64,000 nt of DNA, from NCBI RefSeq assembly GCF_001704415.2, contig NC_030811.1:79130069-79194068 (forward strand). Reading direction: 5' to 3'. The notes beneath the pieces were generated by a model. That model searched no databases. It was not told where the DNA came from and was given only the letters and a program-made list of their open reading frames with translations. Numbering within the stretch: the stretch's first letter is position 1; each line of letters starts with the position of its first letter. The position numbers and the translations under genes were made by a program. Source of the DNA: Capra hircus (Eukaryota > Chordata > Mammalia > Artiodactyla > Bovidae). Positions 35,395 to 45,943 of this stretch are shown in pieces.

Positions 35395-35422
35395 AAAGAA
35401 ATTAATTTTAAGGACCAAGTAA
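34568..35422 (+). pseudogene. L1 ORF1 (RNA-binding protein), 3'-truncated
   Basis: ORF1p is the RNA-binding chaperone of the L1 particle. The frame is open from the usual start (MKRQRNTQQ) for 284 codons. Residues ~45-130 form a heptad-rich coiled coil for trimer formation. Residues ~140-240 cover the RRM-like domain (NIRIIGVPEEED, NFPKMGKEIITQVQETQR) and the beginning of the C-terminal domain (TPRHILIKLTKIKHKEQIL). L1-derived sequence stops after residue 264 (NNLQ). The last 20 residues are lysine-rich and encoded by the A-rich tail and flanking DNA, ending at a chance stop. The end of the C-terminal domain is missing, so nucleic-acid binding is probably impaired. Confidence 0.9.
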
Positions 35423-35676
35423 TGAAATGTGCCTTATATTGTGCTTAATAAAATCAGGGCACATTTTAAGACCTTATGAAATATTTATTTGTTAAACTAC
35501 TTGTGGAAAACAGTTGTTTTCCATTTGAGTCCAGCTGTTTATTCTTTTGTCTTCTTCCCTCCACCCCATTCATTCTGTCTCTCTCAATCTCTCTTCATTT
35601 CTGTCTCTTTTTCTCTCTGGCTTGGAAAAATATGTCAGTGATACACTTGCCATAGAATTATAAAATATTCTATACC

Positions 35677-35759
<83 letters not shown>

Positions 35760-38052
35760 ATGCCAGAATTAAGTCTATCATATTCTGTAACTTCTAATAT
35801 TTAGCCTGGTAAGATTTTCCACATAAATCACTATTTGAAGATGGCTTGGAGACATTTTCTAAGGGAAAGTTCAGTAGGTCTCTATTAGTAATATAAACCA
35901 AATATACCTGGAATTATTTTAATAAAAAATTGAAAAACAAAATATAGCAGTTCAAATCAGATAGATAAGTTTGTCCCTTTGACCTGTATAATACAATTAT
36001 AATAATTAATACAAAGGAAAACTATGGGAGTTATGAGATCTACTGGAGAAAAAAGATCTAATCTGTGAGAATTATCAACATCATTGTCAACAAAGTTGTA
36101 TTTGAGATTTGGTCTGAAAATAAATGGTTTGTAAGTGTGGGGTGGGTAGGATAAAAAATGCCAAATGATACATACAGTACATGCAGAATCTTCAAGCAGA
36201 AAGAGGCAGTGTAGGTTCTAAACAGCAAGACAAGCCAGTGTGCCTAAGGAATAGTGAAGGAGGGAGAGAGAAGGTAAGAATTTGAGAGAGACTTGGAAAA
36301 AATGTCACCCTGAGTCTGGATGCATTAGATCTGGTGGTGTTCAGAAGAGACAGGTATTGAGGATGACTCCTGAATTTCTAACCTAGCGACTAGTTGGATG
36401 ATCATGTAGTTTGCTTTGAAAAAGAACACCAGAATGATCCCAGGCTTACAATGGAGGAGCGAGGGAAATTTCTCTTTCAGGTATGATTATTTTTATTTGC
36501 CTGTTGAAGCTATTAGTGGTGACATTGGGAGCTCAGGGAAGACATGTGATGGGCATATAATTTAAGGGCAGCTCTACAGATAACAATTTCCAGATGCCAA
36601 GGAGTAAAAGCAGCCAAAGGAAGGAAGCCTTTCTAGATGCAGGAAGTGATTAACAGCCCCAATTTCATCTGACATATCAGATGGAATAATAACTGAAATA
36701 TATCCCTTTGAATTATCTATATGAAGGTCAATGGTACATGCAGACTAAATTACTTCAAGCTCTAAACCATGCCAGTCAGGGGATGGGGAGGTGGTCTGGG
36801 AGCAGCCATATCATGTGACATTCCTGACTGACTGACCTCCACCTCAGGGCAGTTAAACACCTTATTTCTCACTGCCCTTAACTATCAGTGCCCCTCAGAA
36901 ATACTGCCATTCATTCAAGCCCTAATCCAAATTCTTCCCCTCAATGCACCTTGCACTTCGTGTTTTAATTGGCAAAACTCACCACTTTTAATGTGCCTTG
37001 TGAATTAAAAAAAACTTAAAAAAAAAACAACACAGGAAAAAAATATGCGTATTGTGGTTTCTGTACATCCTTATCTCTCCCTATAGAGACATTAAGACAA
37101 AGATCATATTTTGTTCATCTTTGCTTCCACAATGATGCACATGGGGAGCAAATATGTTTACTTGTATTTTCTTAATTTTCTATTACTCATGCATTTCTTT
37201 CCAATGGATTTTTCATTATCCTGTTCCTCTTTTTTATATGTGTCTCTAAAGGAAGCTGACAAGATGTTTCCGAATGAGCTTTGCCAGGTGTTGGCACATT
37301 TGTGGGATCACCATGGATACAAGTTCTGCTCCTCAATTTTTAAGGCAAGAATCTTAATTTCACCAGTTATCTAATGGTAGCCAAGTTCTACTTACAACAC
37401 CCAAACTTACCAAGTTTAGAATATACATACGTACAAACTTACTGTAAAGGTGATATCCATTCATATGTTATATTTTCCCAATTAAAGAATATTTTGCATG
37501 ACTTGAAATAGAAAAAATAATAAACACACTAATATTCAGCTTTTACATGACTTCCATATTTGACGTTTTGACAAAGGAAAGAGAAGTAAAAGAGAAGCAA
37601 AAGGCTATGTGATGAAGTGGGAAGAATGTGGTGTTTTTGAAATCAAACAGCCCAGAGTACCAATTTCAACTATACTTGTCATAACCTTATTTCTCTATGA
37701 ACCAGGGATGACAGGCCTACTAGAGTTATTACGAGAATCAAGAAATCAATTTATGAAAAGTTCCTAGAGTGCTACCTATAACATTATATAAAATATAAGT
37801 TTGATTCTATTTCTTTTTTATATCAATATATCATTTTTTTGTCCCAATTCTTTATTTATATGAGAAAATATATAATATTTAGTCTTTATATGTTATTTTT
37901 CAGCTGCACCACTATTTTATTTATCAGCATTTTCTAGAATGATTGAAATAAGAGATTCTGGAGACTCAACTAACTGGAAGGGAAACATTACCTTCTACAT
38001 TCCAAATCAAATGTAAATATACAACCAACTGACCCAACTTGACCTCCAAGCT
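35405..38052. other. unique DNA, no gene seen
   Basis: This 2.6 kb stretch holds a compound microsatellite (35683-35754) and otherwise nothing I recognise. An 87-codon frame at 37111-37374 has no known domain. Confidence 0.4.
35683..35754. repeat. (TA)n(GA)n compound microsatellite
   Basis: About 18 TA units run directly into about 18 GA units without interruption. Likely polymorphic. Confidence 0.97.
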
Positions 38053-38389
38053 CAGATCATCAAAGTGAGTGTTGCTCAGTCATGTCTGATTCTTTGCAAC
38101 ACCATGGGCTATACAGTCCATGGAATGCTCCAGGCCAGAATATTTGAGTAGGTCAGTTCAGTTCAGTCACTCAGTGGTGTCTGACTCTTTGCGACCCCAT
38201 GAATCGCAGCACGCCAGGCCTCCCTGTCCATCACCAACTCCTGGAGTTCAGTCAAACTCACGTCCATCAAGTCAGTGATGCCATCCAGCCATCTCATCCT
38301 CTATCGTCCCCTTCTCCTCCAGGCCCAATACCTCCAAGCATCAGAGTCTTTTCCAATGAGTCAACTCTTCGCATGAGGTGGCCAAAGTT

Positions 38390-39088
38390 CTAGAGTTTCA
38401 GCTTTAGCATCATTCCTTCCAAAGAACACCCAGGACTGATCTCCTTTAGGATGGACTGGTTGGATCTCCTTGCAGTCCATGGGACTCTCAAGAGTCTTTT
38501 CCAACACCACAGTTCAAAAGCATCAATTCTTTGGTGCTCAGCTTTCTTCACAGTCCAACTATCACATCCATACATGACCACTGGAAAAACCATAGCCTTG
38601 ACTAGACGGACCTTTGTTGCCAAAGTAATGTCTCTCCTTTTGAATATGCTATCAAGATTGCTCATAACCTTCCTTCCAAGGAGTAAGTGTCTTTTAATTT
38701 CATGGCTCCAATCACCATCTGCAGTGATTTGGGATGCCCCCAAAATAAAGTCTGACACTGTTTCCACTGTTTCCCCATCTATTTCCCATGAAGTGATGGG
38801 ACCAGATGCCATGATCTTCACTTTCTGAATGTTGAGCTTTAAGCCAACTTTTTCACTCTCCTTTTTCACTTTCATCAACAGGCTTTTTAGTTCCTCTTCA
38901 CTTTCTGCCGTAAGGGTGGTGTCATCTGCATATCTGAGGTTATTGATATTTCTCTCAGCAATCTTGATTCCAGCTTGTGTTTCTTCCAGTCCAGCATTTC
39001 TCATGATGTACTCTGCATAGAAGTTAAGTAAGCAGGGTGACAATATACAGCCTTGACATACTCCTTTTCCTATTTGGAAAGAGTCCAT
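38390..39088 (-). pseudogene. BovB reverse transcriptase, C-terminal part
   Basis: An open segment of 232 codons. It starts just before the CQGCILSPCLLNFYAEY block, includes the catalytic YADD at 38921-38932, then LKSLLMKVKKESEKVGLKL, MYGCDSWTVKK and FELWCWKRLLRVPWTARR. The catalytic box is intact. It ends at a premature stop (38390-38392), where BovB relatives read on through LQYFGHL-type sequence. The upstream RT half is in a different frame, so no complete enzyme can be made. Confidence 0.9.
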
Positions 39089-39104
39089 TGTACCATGTCC
39101 AGTT

Positions 39105-39398
39105 CTAACTGTTGCTTCCTGACCTGCATAAGTTTCTCAAGAGGGAGGTCAGGTGGTCTGGTATGTCCATCTCTTTCAGAATTTTCCACAGTTTCTTGTG
39201 ATCCACACAGTCAAAGGCTTTGGCATAGTCAATAAAGCAGAAATAGATGTTTTTCTGGAACTCTATTGCTTTTTCCATGATCCAGCGGATGTTGGCAATT
39301 TGATCTCTGGTTCCTCTGCCTTTTCTAAAACCAGCTTGAACATCTGGAAATTCACGGTTCACGTATTGCTGTAGTCTGGCTTGGAGAATTTTGAGCAT
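39105..39398 (-). pseudogene. BovB reverse transcriptase, N-terminal part
   Basis: An open segment of 97 codons carrying the fingers and palm start: VQAGFRKGRGTRDQIANI, then the motif A region CFIDYAKAFDCVD (near 39205-39240) with its catalytic Asp, then LWKILKEMDIPDHL. It loses frame near 39115, before the C-terminal segment. Confidence 0.9.
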
Positions 39399-39643
39399 TG
39401 CTTGACTAGCGTGTGAGATGAGTGCAACTATGCAGTAGTTTGAGCATTCTTTGGCATTGCCTTTCTTTGGGATTAGAATGAAAACTGACCTTTTCCAGTC
39501 CCGTGGCCGCGGCTGAGTTTTCCAAATTTGCTGGCCTATTCAGTGCCGCACTTTCACAGCATCAGGTTTTAGGATTTGAATTCCTAAATGTCTGGAATTC
39601 CATCACATCCACTAGCTTTTTTCATAGTGATGCTGTCTAAGGC

Positions 39644-40255
39644 CTACCTGACTTCACATTCCAGGATGTCTGGCTCTAGGTGAGTGATCACACCATCGTG
39701 ATTATCTTGGTTGTGAAGATCTTTTTTTGTACAGTCTTCTGTATATTCTTGCCACCTCTTCTTAATATCTTCTGCTTCTTTTAGTTCCATACCATTTCTG
39801 TCCTTTATCGAGCCCATCTTTGCATGAAATGTTCGCTTGGTATCTCTAATTTTCTTGAAGAGATCTCTAGTCTTTATCATTCTGTTCTTTTCCTCTATTT
39901 CTTTGCATTGATCAGTGAGATAGGCTTTCTTATCTCTCCTTGCTATTCTTTGGAACTCTGCAATCAGATGCTTATATCTTTCCTTTTCTCCTTTGCTTTT
40001 TGCTTCTCTTCTTTTCACAGCTATTTGTAAGGCTTCCCCAGACAGCCATTTTGCTTTTTTGCATTTCTTTTCCATGGGGATGGTCTTGACCCCTGTCTCC
40101 TGTACAATGTCATGAACCTCATTCCATAGTTCATCAGGCACTCTGTCTATCAGATCTAGTCCCTTAAATCTATTTCTCACTTCCGCTGTATAATCATAAG
40201 AGATTTGATTTAGGTCATACCTGAATGGTCTAGTGGTTTTCCCTACTTTCTTCAA
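39644..40255 (-). pseudogene. BovB linker between endonuclease and RT
   Basis: An open segment of 203 codons, rich in Lys, Arg and Glu, with a tract of probable helices (KYLIAEF-like and FKKIRDTKRTFHAKMG). It corresponds to the spacer between the two BovB enzyme domains. A frame break separates it from the endonuclease segment (40256-40327) and stops separate it from the RT segment. Confidence 0.88.
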
Positions 40256-40327
40256 TTTAAGTCTGAATTTGGCAATAAGGAATTCATGATCTGAGCCACA
40301 GTCAGCTCCTGATCTTGTTTTTGCTGG

Positions 40328-40876
40328 CTATATAGAGCTTCTCCATCTTTGGCTGCAAAGAATATAATCAGTCTGATTTTGGTATTGAACTTCTGGTGAT
40401 GTCCATGTGTAGAGTCTTCTCTTGTGTTGTTGGAAGAGAATATTTGCTATGATCAGTGTGTTCTCTTGGCAAAACTCTATTAGCCTTTGCCCTGCTTCAT
40501 TCCATATTCCAAGGCCAAATTTGCCTGTTACTTTGGGTGTTTCTTGACTTCCTACTTTTGCATTGCATTCCCCTATAATGAAAAGGACATCTTTTTGGGG
40601 TGTTAGTTCTAAAAGGTCTTGTAGGTCTTCATAGAACCAATCAACTTCAGCTTCTTTGGTGTTACTTGTAGGGGCATAGGCTTGGATTACTTTGATATTG
40701 AATGGTTTGCCTTGGAAATGAACAGAGACCATTCTGTTGTTTTTGAGATTGCATCCAGGTACTGCATTTCGGACTCTTTTGTTGACCATGATGGCTACTC
40801 CATTTCTTCTAAGGGATTCCTGCCCACAGTAGTAGATATAATGATCAGCTGAGTTAAATTCCCCATTCCAGTCCAT
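40328..40876 (-). pseudogene. BovB APE-type endonuclease domain
   Basis: An open segment of 182 codons. It shows the AP-endonuclease-like motifs of RTE elements: RRNGVAIMV, IQAYAPT, the GDFN-type motif read here as GECNAKVG, YTWTSPE, and DYILCSQRW near the C-terminus. The GDFN motif has Glu for its conserved Asp and Cys for Phe, so cleavage activity is doubtful. The N-terminal part of the domain (the first catalytic Glu region) is not in this segment. Confidence 0.88.
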
Positions 40877-40980
40877 TTTAGTTTGCTGATTCCTAGAATG
40901 TTGATGTTCACTCTTGCCATCTCCTGTTTGACCATTTCCAATTTGCCTTGATTCATGGACCTAACATTCCAGGTTCCTAT

Positions 40981-41570
40981 ACCATGAAATTAAAAGATGA
41001 TTACTCCTTGGAAGAAAAGTTATGACCAACCTAGATAGCATATTCAAAAGGAGAGACATTACTTTGCCAACAATGGTCCATCTAGTCAAGGCTATGGTTT
41101 TTCCAGTGGTCATGTATGGATGTGATAGTTGGACTGTGAAGAAAGCTGAGCACCGAAGAATTGATGCTTTTGAACTGTGGAGTTGGAGAAGACTCTTGAG
41201 AGTCCCATGGACTGCAAGGAGATCCAACCAGTCCATTCTAAAGGAGATCAGTCCTGGGTGTTCTTTGGAAGGAATGATGCTAAAGCTGAAACTCCAGAAC
41301 TTTGGCCACCTCATGCGAAGAGTTGACTCATTGGAAAAGACCCTGATGCTGGGAGGGATTGGGGGCAGGAGGAGAAGGGGACGACCGAGGATGAGATGGC
41401 TGGATGGCATTCACTGATTTGATGGACGTGGGTTTGGGTCAACTCTGGGAGTTGGTGATGGACAAGGAGGCCTGGCGTGCTGCAATTCATGGGGTTGCAA
41501 AGAGTCGGACACAACGGAGCAACTGAACTGAACTGAACTGAGGTTCATTCATGGTGTTGTAAATGGATAC
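40981..41570 (+). mobile_element. BovB 3' fragment nested in opposite-strand BovB
   Basis: Starts ccatgaaattaaaagatga and runs to the 3' end (aactgaactgaactg, 41540), followed by about 30 bases of unclear origin. The host BovB breaks at ggttcctat (40980) and picks up again at about acaatattgctc (41570). Partial repeats aggttcctat (40971-40980) and aggttcattc (41541-41550) may be a target-site duplication. It keeps a 131-codon frame (RRDITLPTMVHLVKA through RGRPRMRWLDG). Confidence 0.88.
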
Positions 41571-41920
41571 AATATTGCTCTTTATAGCATTGGACCTTGC
41601 TTTTATCACCAGTCACATCCGCAGCTGGGTATTGTTTTTGCTTTGGCTCCATCCCCTTCATTCTTTCTCGAGTTATTTCTCCACTGATCTCCAGTAGCAT
41701 ATTGGGCACCTACCGACCTGAGGATTTCCTCCTTCAGTATCCTATCATTTTGCCTTTTCATCCTGTTCATGGGTTTCTCAAGGCAAGATTACTAAAGTGG
41801 TTTGCCATTCCCTTCTCCAGTGGACCACATTCTGTCAGACCTCTCCACCATGACTTGCCCATCTTGGGTGGCCCCACACGTCATGGCTTAGTTTCATTGA
41901 GTTAGACAAGACTGTGGTCC

Positions 41921-42124
41921 CTTGTGGCTCAGACAGTAAAGCGTCTGCCTACAATGCAGGAGACCCGGGTTCGATCCCTGAATCAGGAGGGTCCTCTGGA
42001 GAAGGAAATGGCAATCCACTCCAGTACTCTTGCCTGGAAAATCCCATGGAGGGAGGAGCGTGATAGGCTACAGTCCATGGGGTTGCAAAGAATCGGACAC
42101 GACTGAGCGACCTCACTTCACTTG
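41921..42124 (+). mobile_element. Bov-tA SINE nested in BovB
   Basis: Head cttgtggctcagacagtaaa, B box ggttcgatccctg, tail gactgagcgacctcacttca. The 7-base duplication gtggtcc lies at 41914-41920 and 42125-42131, and BovB sequence continues on both sides. Confidence 0.95.
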
Positions 42125-42769
42125 GTGGTCCATGTGATCAGATTGACTAGTTTTCTGTGATTATGGTTTCAGTGTGTCTGCTCTCTGATGCCCTCTCTCA
42201 ACACCTACCATCTTACTTGGGTTTCTCTTACCTTGGATGTGGGGTATCTCTTCATGTCTGCTCCAGCAAAGCGCAGCCGCTGCTCCTTACATTGGATGAA
42301 GGGTATCTCCTCATAGCCACCCCTCTTGAGCTTGAACATGGAGTAGCTCCTCTCGGCCCTCCTGTGCCCGCACAGGCGCTGTAGTCATTCCCTTCTCCAG
42401 GGGTTCTTCCCAACCCAGGGATCAAACCCAGGTCTCTGCATTGCAGGTGGATTCTTTACCTATTGAGCCATAAGGGAAGCCCAAGTATACTGGAGTGGGT
42501 AGCCTATCCCTTCTCTAGCGGATCTTCCTGTCACAGGAATCAAACCGGGGTCTCCTGCATTTCAGGTGGATTCTTTACCAACTGAGTTATGAGGGAAGCC
42601 CAGATCATCAAAGCATGTTACAATATTCAGAGGTTAACTCTGGGTGAGAAAACTATGTATGCAAATCAATATTCTAGACTCTGTTTACATAGAGAGGCAG
42701 AATTGGGGAGCATATGGTTAGAGAAGACATGTTAACATGAATCTCTCATTCTCTGAGTTTTGCTCACCT

Positions 42770-43240
42770 ACTGTGATGTTTAATTTTTTTTGTGTAAAAC
42801 TGACTGGGCCACTGGATGCTCAGACAGTTGATCAGACTTCCTGAAGGTGTTTCTGACAAGATTAACATTTGAATTGGCAGGAGTGAGTAAAGGACCTTGC
42901 CCTCCTTAATGTGGGTGTGTCTCAGTTAGTCATCTGAAAGCCTGAATAGAACAACATCTGAGCCATCAGGACCCTTAAGCTGGAACAGCAGTCTTTTCCC
43001 ACCTTCAGACTCAACCTGAAACATTAACTCTCTCTAAGTCTCCATCCTGCAGCTTTCTTTTCTGGGTCTCCAGCTTGCTAACTGTAGGTCTTGGAACTGG
43101 TCAGTCTCTATAATCATGTAAACCAATTCCTTGTAACAAGTCTTTATATGCATAGATAGATACACATAGGATATATGTATATGTTTGCTTATGTATATCT
43201 AAATCTACATATAGTCCTCCTGGTTTTGTTTCTTTGGACA
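42770..43240 (+). mobile_element. old mammalian LTR-like or DNA repeat, unassigned
   Basis: Words such as actgactgggccactggatg, cagacagttgatcagac, aacatttgaattggcagg, ctgaatagaacaacatctg, ctccagcttgctaactg and tggttttgtttctttgg are those of a widespread old mammalian interspersed repeat. I cannot name the family with certainty. Non-coding. Confidence 0.55.
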
Positions 43241-45054
43241 ACTCTAACACACACCTATCTTAGAGAAACTGGGAGAAAGATCCTGGCGAGGGTTTTCCCT
43301 TTAGCACAGCTATATGATCAATCTTACTGTAGGTTATCTTCAATATCTACTGTCCCCAATGTCTCCAGCTATCTTGATTGGTGTAGCATGATAAAAAGTA
43401 TACACTTGCTATAAATATTTAGAAGCCTTGAACAGGTTTTGAATATGTTCTCAGATACTCACGTAAACAGATTTCTGAATTGTTTCTGCAAAAATATATA
43501 TTGCAGATTTTTTCTTCTTAACATATTTAGTAGTAACTTGATTATTTTTTTTACATTTTTAAGGAAATGTTTAATCCATTGTGAGAGTATTTATTAAAGA
43601 CACTGTAGAAACTAATGCATGCTTTTTGAAATTCAGTGATTTTTGAAATGTCTCTCCAAGTTCTCTTACTCTCTGCACACCTGGGCTCACAATACTTGTA
43701 CCTTCTGTAAATGTTTAGATGAAAAAAGGACCATCATATTTTATTTATAATGAACATATATGAATCAGATTTTATTGAAAATAGTTTGAATTTTAGTCAA
43801 CCAGCTGCTGTCAAACTCTGCACACTTTTTTTGTCCAGGTAGCTTATTTTTTGTTGAATTCTTTTTTTCTATAGAAATTGAATAAAATTCTATGGTTCAT
43901 TTTGCACACTCTTGTGGAGTTTTAGCAACAAATGAGCTCTAGAAGCAAAATAAATTAAGACAACTGTTCATTATTATACATAAAGGATTCAAAAAGTAAT
44001 ATAATCCTTATTATAGAATTAACTTTCTGATGTGACTCTTCTTCTAATAGGACTGGATAAATGAGAAACTTAAAAAAAAAAATTGTTTCTTTCCCTTATG
44101 TTTAAGGAAAACAAATAAATGTCTATTTGTCTTTATTAACAAGTAATTTTCAAGAAAAGTAAAATCATGATTATCATACAGGTATAAAAATGTATGATAA
44201 ATTAATACCTGTATGATACATTACTACCTTAGTACCTGTATTAAGGATGTTATTTTTCTCATAAGCAGTGATAGAACCGGGCAGATGTTATAACTCATTC
44301 AGATGGGAATCCAAAGCTTCGACCCATTTATACATCAGGAATGCTGAAGTGAATATGTAGAAAAATGTAAAACTAGTTTTCTATGAAAGGGAAAAGAGAA
44401 AGTTCAGCTAAATGTCTACCAGACGGGAAAGAATGTGCATGCAAAACAAATTCTTTTGCATCGTTGTCAGCTAATATTTGCACAGTTGCAAAATAGCTTC
44501 CACAGAATCAAAATGAAATAACCCAAAAAGGTACCCTCTAGGATCTGGACAGTCCATAGTTTTCCACTAAAGCATACACTTTTCTTTACATTCGAAAGTG
44601 TAAACTTACCATATTGCCCATAGTTGTTGATGAGCAAAGCTCTTGGCATTTAAATCTGTTTTGATTGTTTCGACATATACCAATCAGGAATTTCACAGAG
44701 CTTCAGAGGAACCCCTTGTCTAAAGTCTCATTCATCCATTTCAGCCTGAGGAGTGCAGCAATTTAAAGACTGAGAATAAGTGTGAAAAAAGAAACAGAAA
44801 AAAAAAAAAGAAAAAAGAAAGCAAGAAAGGAGATAATCTTGTGAGGTTGGACTTGTAGAAAGGGTAGGGGTATCTGATGAGATATCTGTTTGGTTGCAGA
44901 CAAACAGAAAGGAGGGAGATGATGGTACTTTATCATTTCCTTAGCTCATAAATTAATTCAATATTCTAAAAATTAAAAAAATAAATAAGGGCTTCATTAT
45001 TTGGCACAGTTATATTCCTACAAGAATCCATTGCTTCTGTACTCAGTATTCTAA
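43241..45054. other. unique AT-rich DNA, no gene seen
   Basis: Contains an A/G-rich low-complexity tract at about 44788-44830. A small local repeat of gtatgataaattaatacctg and gtatgatacattactacc occurs near 44193-44230. No gene recognised. Confidence 0.4.
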
Positions 45055-45330
45055 TTTTTTTTTATTGTGGTAAAATACACTTAATGATTTCTTAAAAAGG
45101 GCATGGCAACCCACTCCAGTATTCTTGGCTGGAGAACCCCATGGAGAGAGGAGCCTGGTGGACTACAGTCCATGGAGTCACAAAGAGTCGGACACAACTG
45201 AGCAACTAAGCACAGTACAGAATAACAATTTACCATTTCAATCATTTTTGACCATACAACTCAGTGGCGCTAAACACATTACCATGTGCAACCCTCGGCC
45301 AGTCACGCATTTTCATCCTAGATGCCTGTG
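45055..45330 (-). mobile_element. old L1M 3' UTR, split by a Bov-tA
   Basis: ttttattgtggtaaaataca before the SINE and aacaatttaccatttcaatc, accatacaactcagtggcg, catgtgcaaccctcggccag after it are the reverse complement of an L1M 3' UTR. The SINE lies at 45098-45214. Confidence 0.7.
45098..45214 (+). mobile_element. Bov-tA SINE, 5'-truncated
   Basis: Only the second half of the element (gggcatggcaacccactcc to gactgagca-type end); the tRNA-derived head is missing. Confidence 0.88.
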
Positions 45331-45613
45331 GACCACGTCTAAGAGGAAACAAGGTAGGGAAGACGAAGGAGCTATAATATGATTGACATAAAGAAATCTT
45401 CTCCTTGTCAACATGTATATTTAAAAAATCCATCATTTATACATTAATAATTACATCCGTGAAATTTCCTGTATCCATTAAAATTGACCCCCCACAAATC
45501 TGAAACTTTGAAAAATTATGACAGACCTGAGATCTGAAACTTGTGTGCAACTGAAAGTTCCTCTATAAGGCCACCTTTTAAAAGACACGCCAACAAGTCT
45601 TTGGTCTACTAAT

Positions 45614-45650
45614 GTGAGTGAAGTGAAGTGAAGTGAAGTGAAGTGAAAGT
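45614..45650. repeat. (GTGAA)n pentanucleotide repeat
   Basis: Six to seven gtgaa units, expanded from the 3' tail of the adjoining Bov-tA. Confidence 0.9.
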
Positions 45651-45943
45651 CGCTCAGTCATGTCAGATTCTTTGGGACCCCATGGATGTCCATGGAATTC
45701 TCTAGGCCAAAATACTGGAGTGGGTAGCCATTCCCTTCTTAGGAGATCTTCCCAACCCAGGGATCAAACCTAGGTCTCCCACATTGCAGGTGGATTCTTT
45801 ACCAGCTGAGCCACAGGGAAGCCCAAGAACACTAGAGTGGGTAGCCTATCCCTTCTCCAGTGGATCTTCCTGACCCAGGAATTAGACTGGAATCTCCTGC
45901 ATTGCAGGCAGATTCTTTACCAACTGAGCTATCAGGGAAACCC
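45614..45943 (-). mobile_element. dimeric Bov-tA SINE
   Basis: A full Bov-tA in reverse orientation (45614-45824, preceded by a gtgaa-unit tail) is followed without gap by a partial second unit of 119 bases (45825-45943). The second unit starts at the same internal point (aagaacactagagtggg) as in the composite at 42483. Both second units carry the variant gggtagcctatccc. Flanks show no clear target-site duplication. Confidence 0.92.

Larger units (their letters stand above)
38153..42381 (-). mobile_element. BovB LINE, near full length, nested insertions
   Basis: The best preserved BovB of the window. Removing the nested BovB fragment (about 40981-41570) and the Bov-tA (41921-42124, plus one copy of its 7-base duplication) leaves about 3.4 kb. 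It runs from the 3' tail (tcagttcagttcagtcac at 38153) to the GC-rich 5' region (cgcagccgctgctcc near 42272). It carries endonuclease, linker and reverse transcriptase pieces in four open segments. It lies inside a dimeric Bov-tA, with no visible target-site duplication of its own. Confidence 0.93.
38066..42600 (-). mobile_element. dimeric Bov-tA split by BovB
   Basis: A Bov-tA in reverse orientation starts at 38066 (tail half, to 38152) and resumes at 42382-42482 (head half). It is followed at once by a second partial unit of 118 bases (42483-42600) that starts in mid-element (actggagtgggtagcc). A perfect 13-base target-site duplication, cagatcatcaaag, lies at 38053-38065 and 42601-42613, so the dimer inserted as one unit. 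The 4.2 kb between the halves is later BovB-derived insertion. Confidence 0.93.

Noticed and set aside
27856..38052. Possible CRISPR-like spacing of repeats
   Set aside because: The repeated segments are SINE and L1 copies on both strands with irregular spacing. The DNA is mammalian and no cas-like gene exists.
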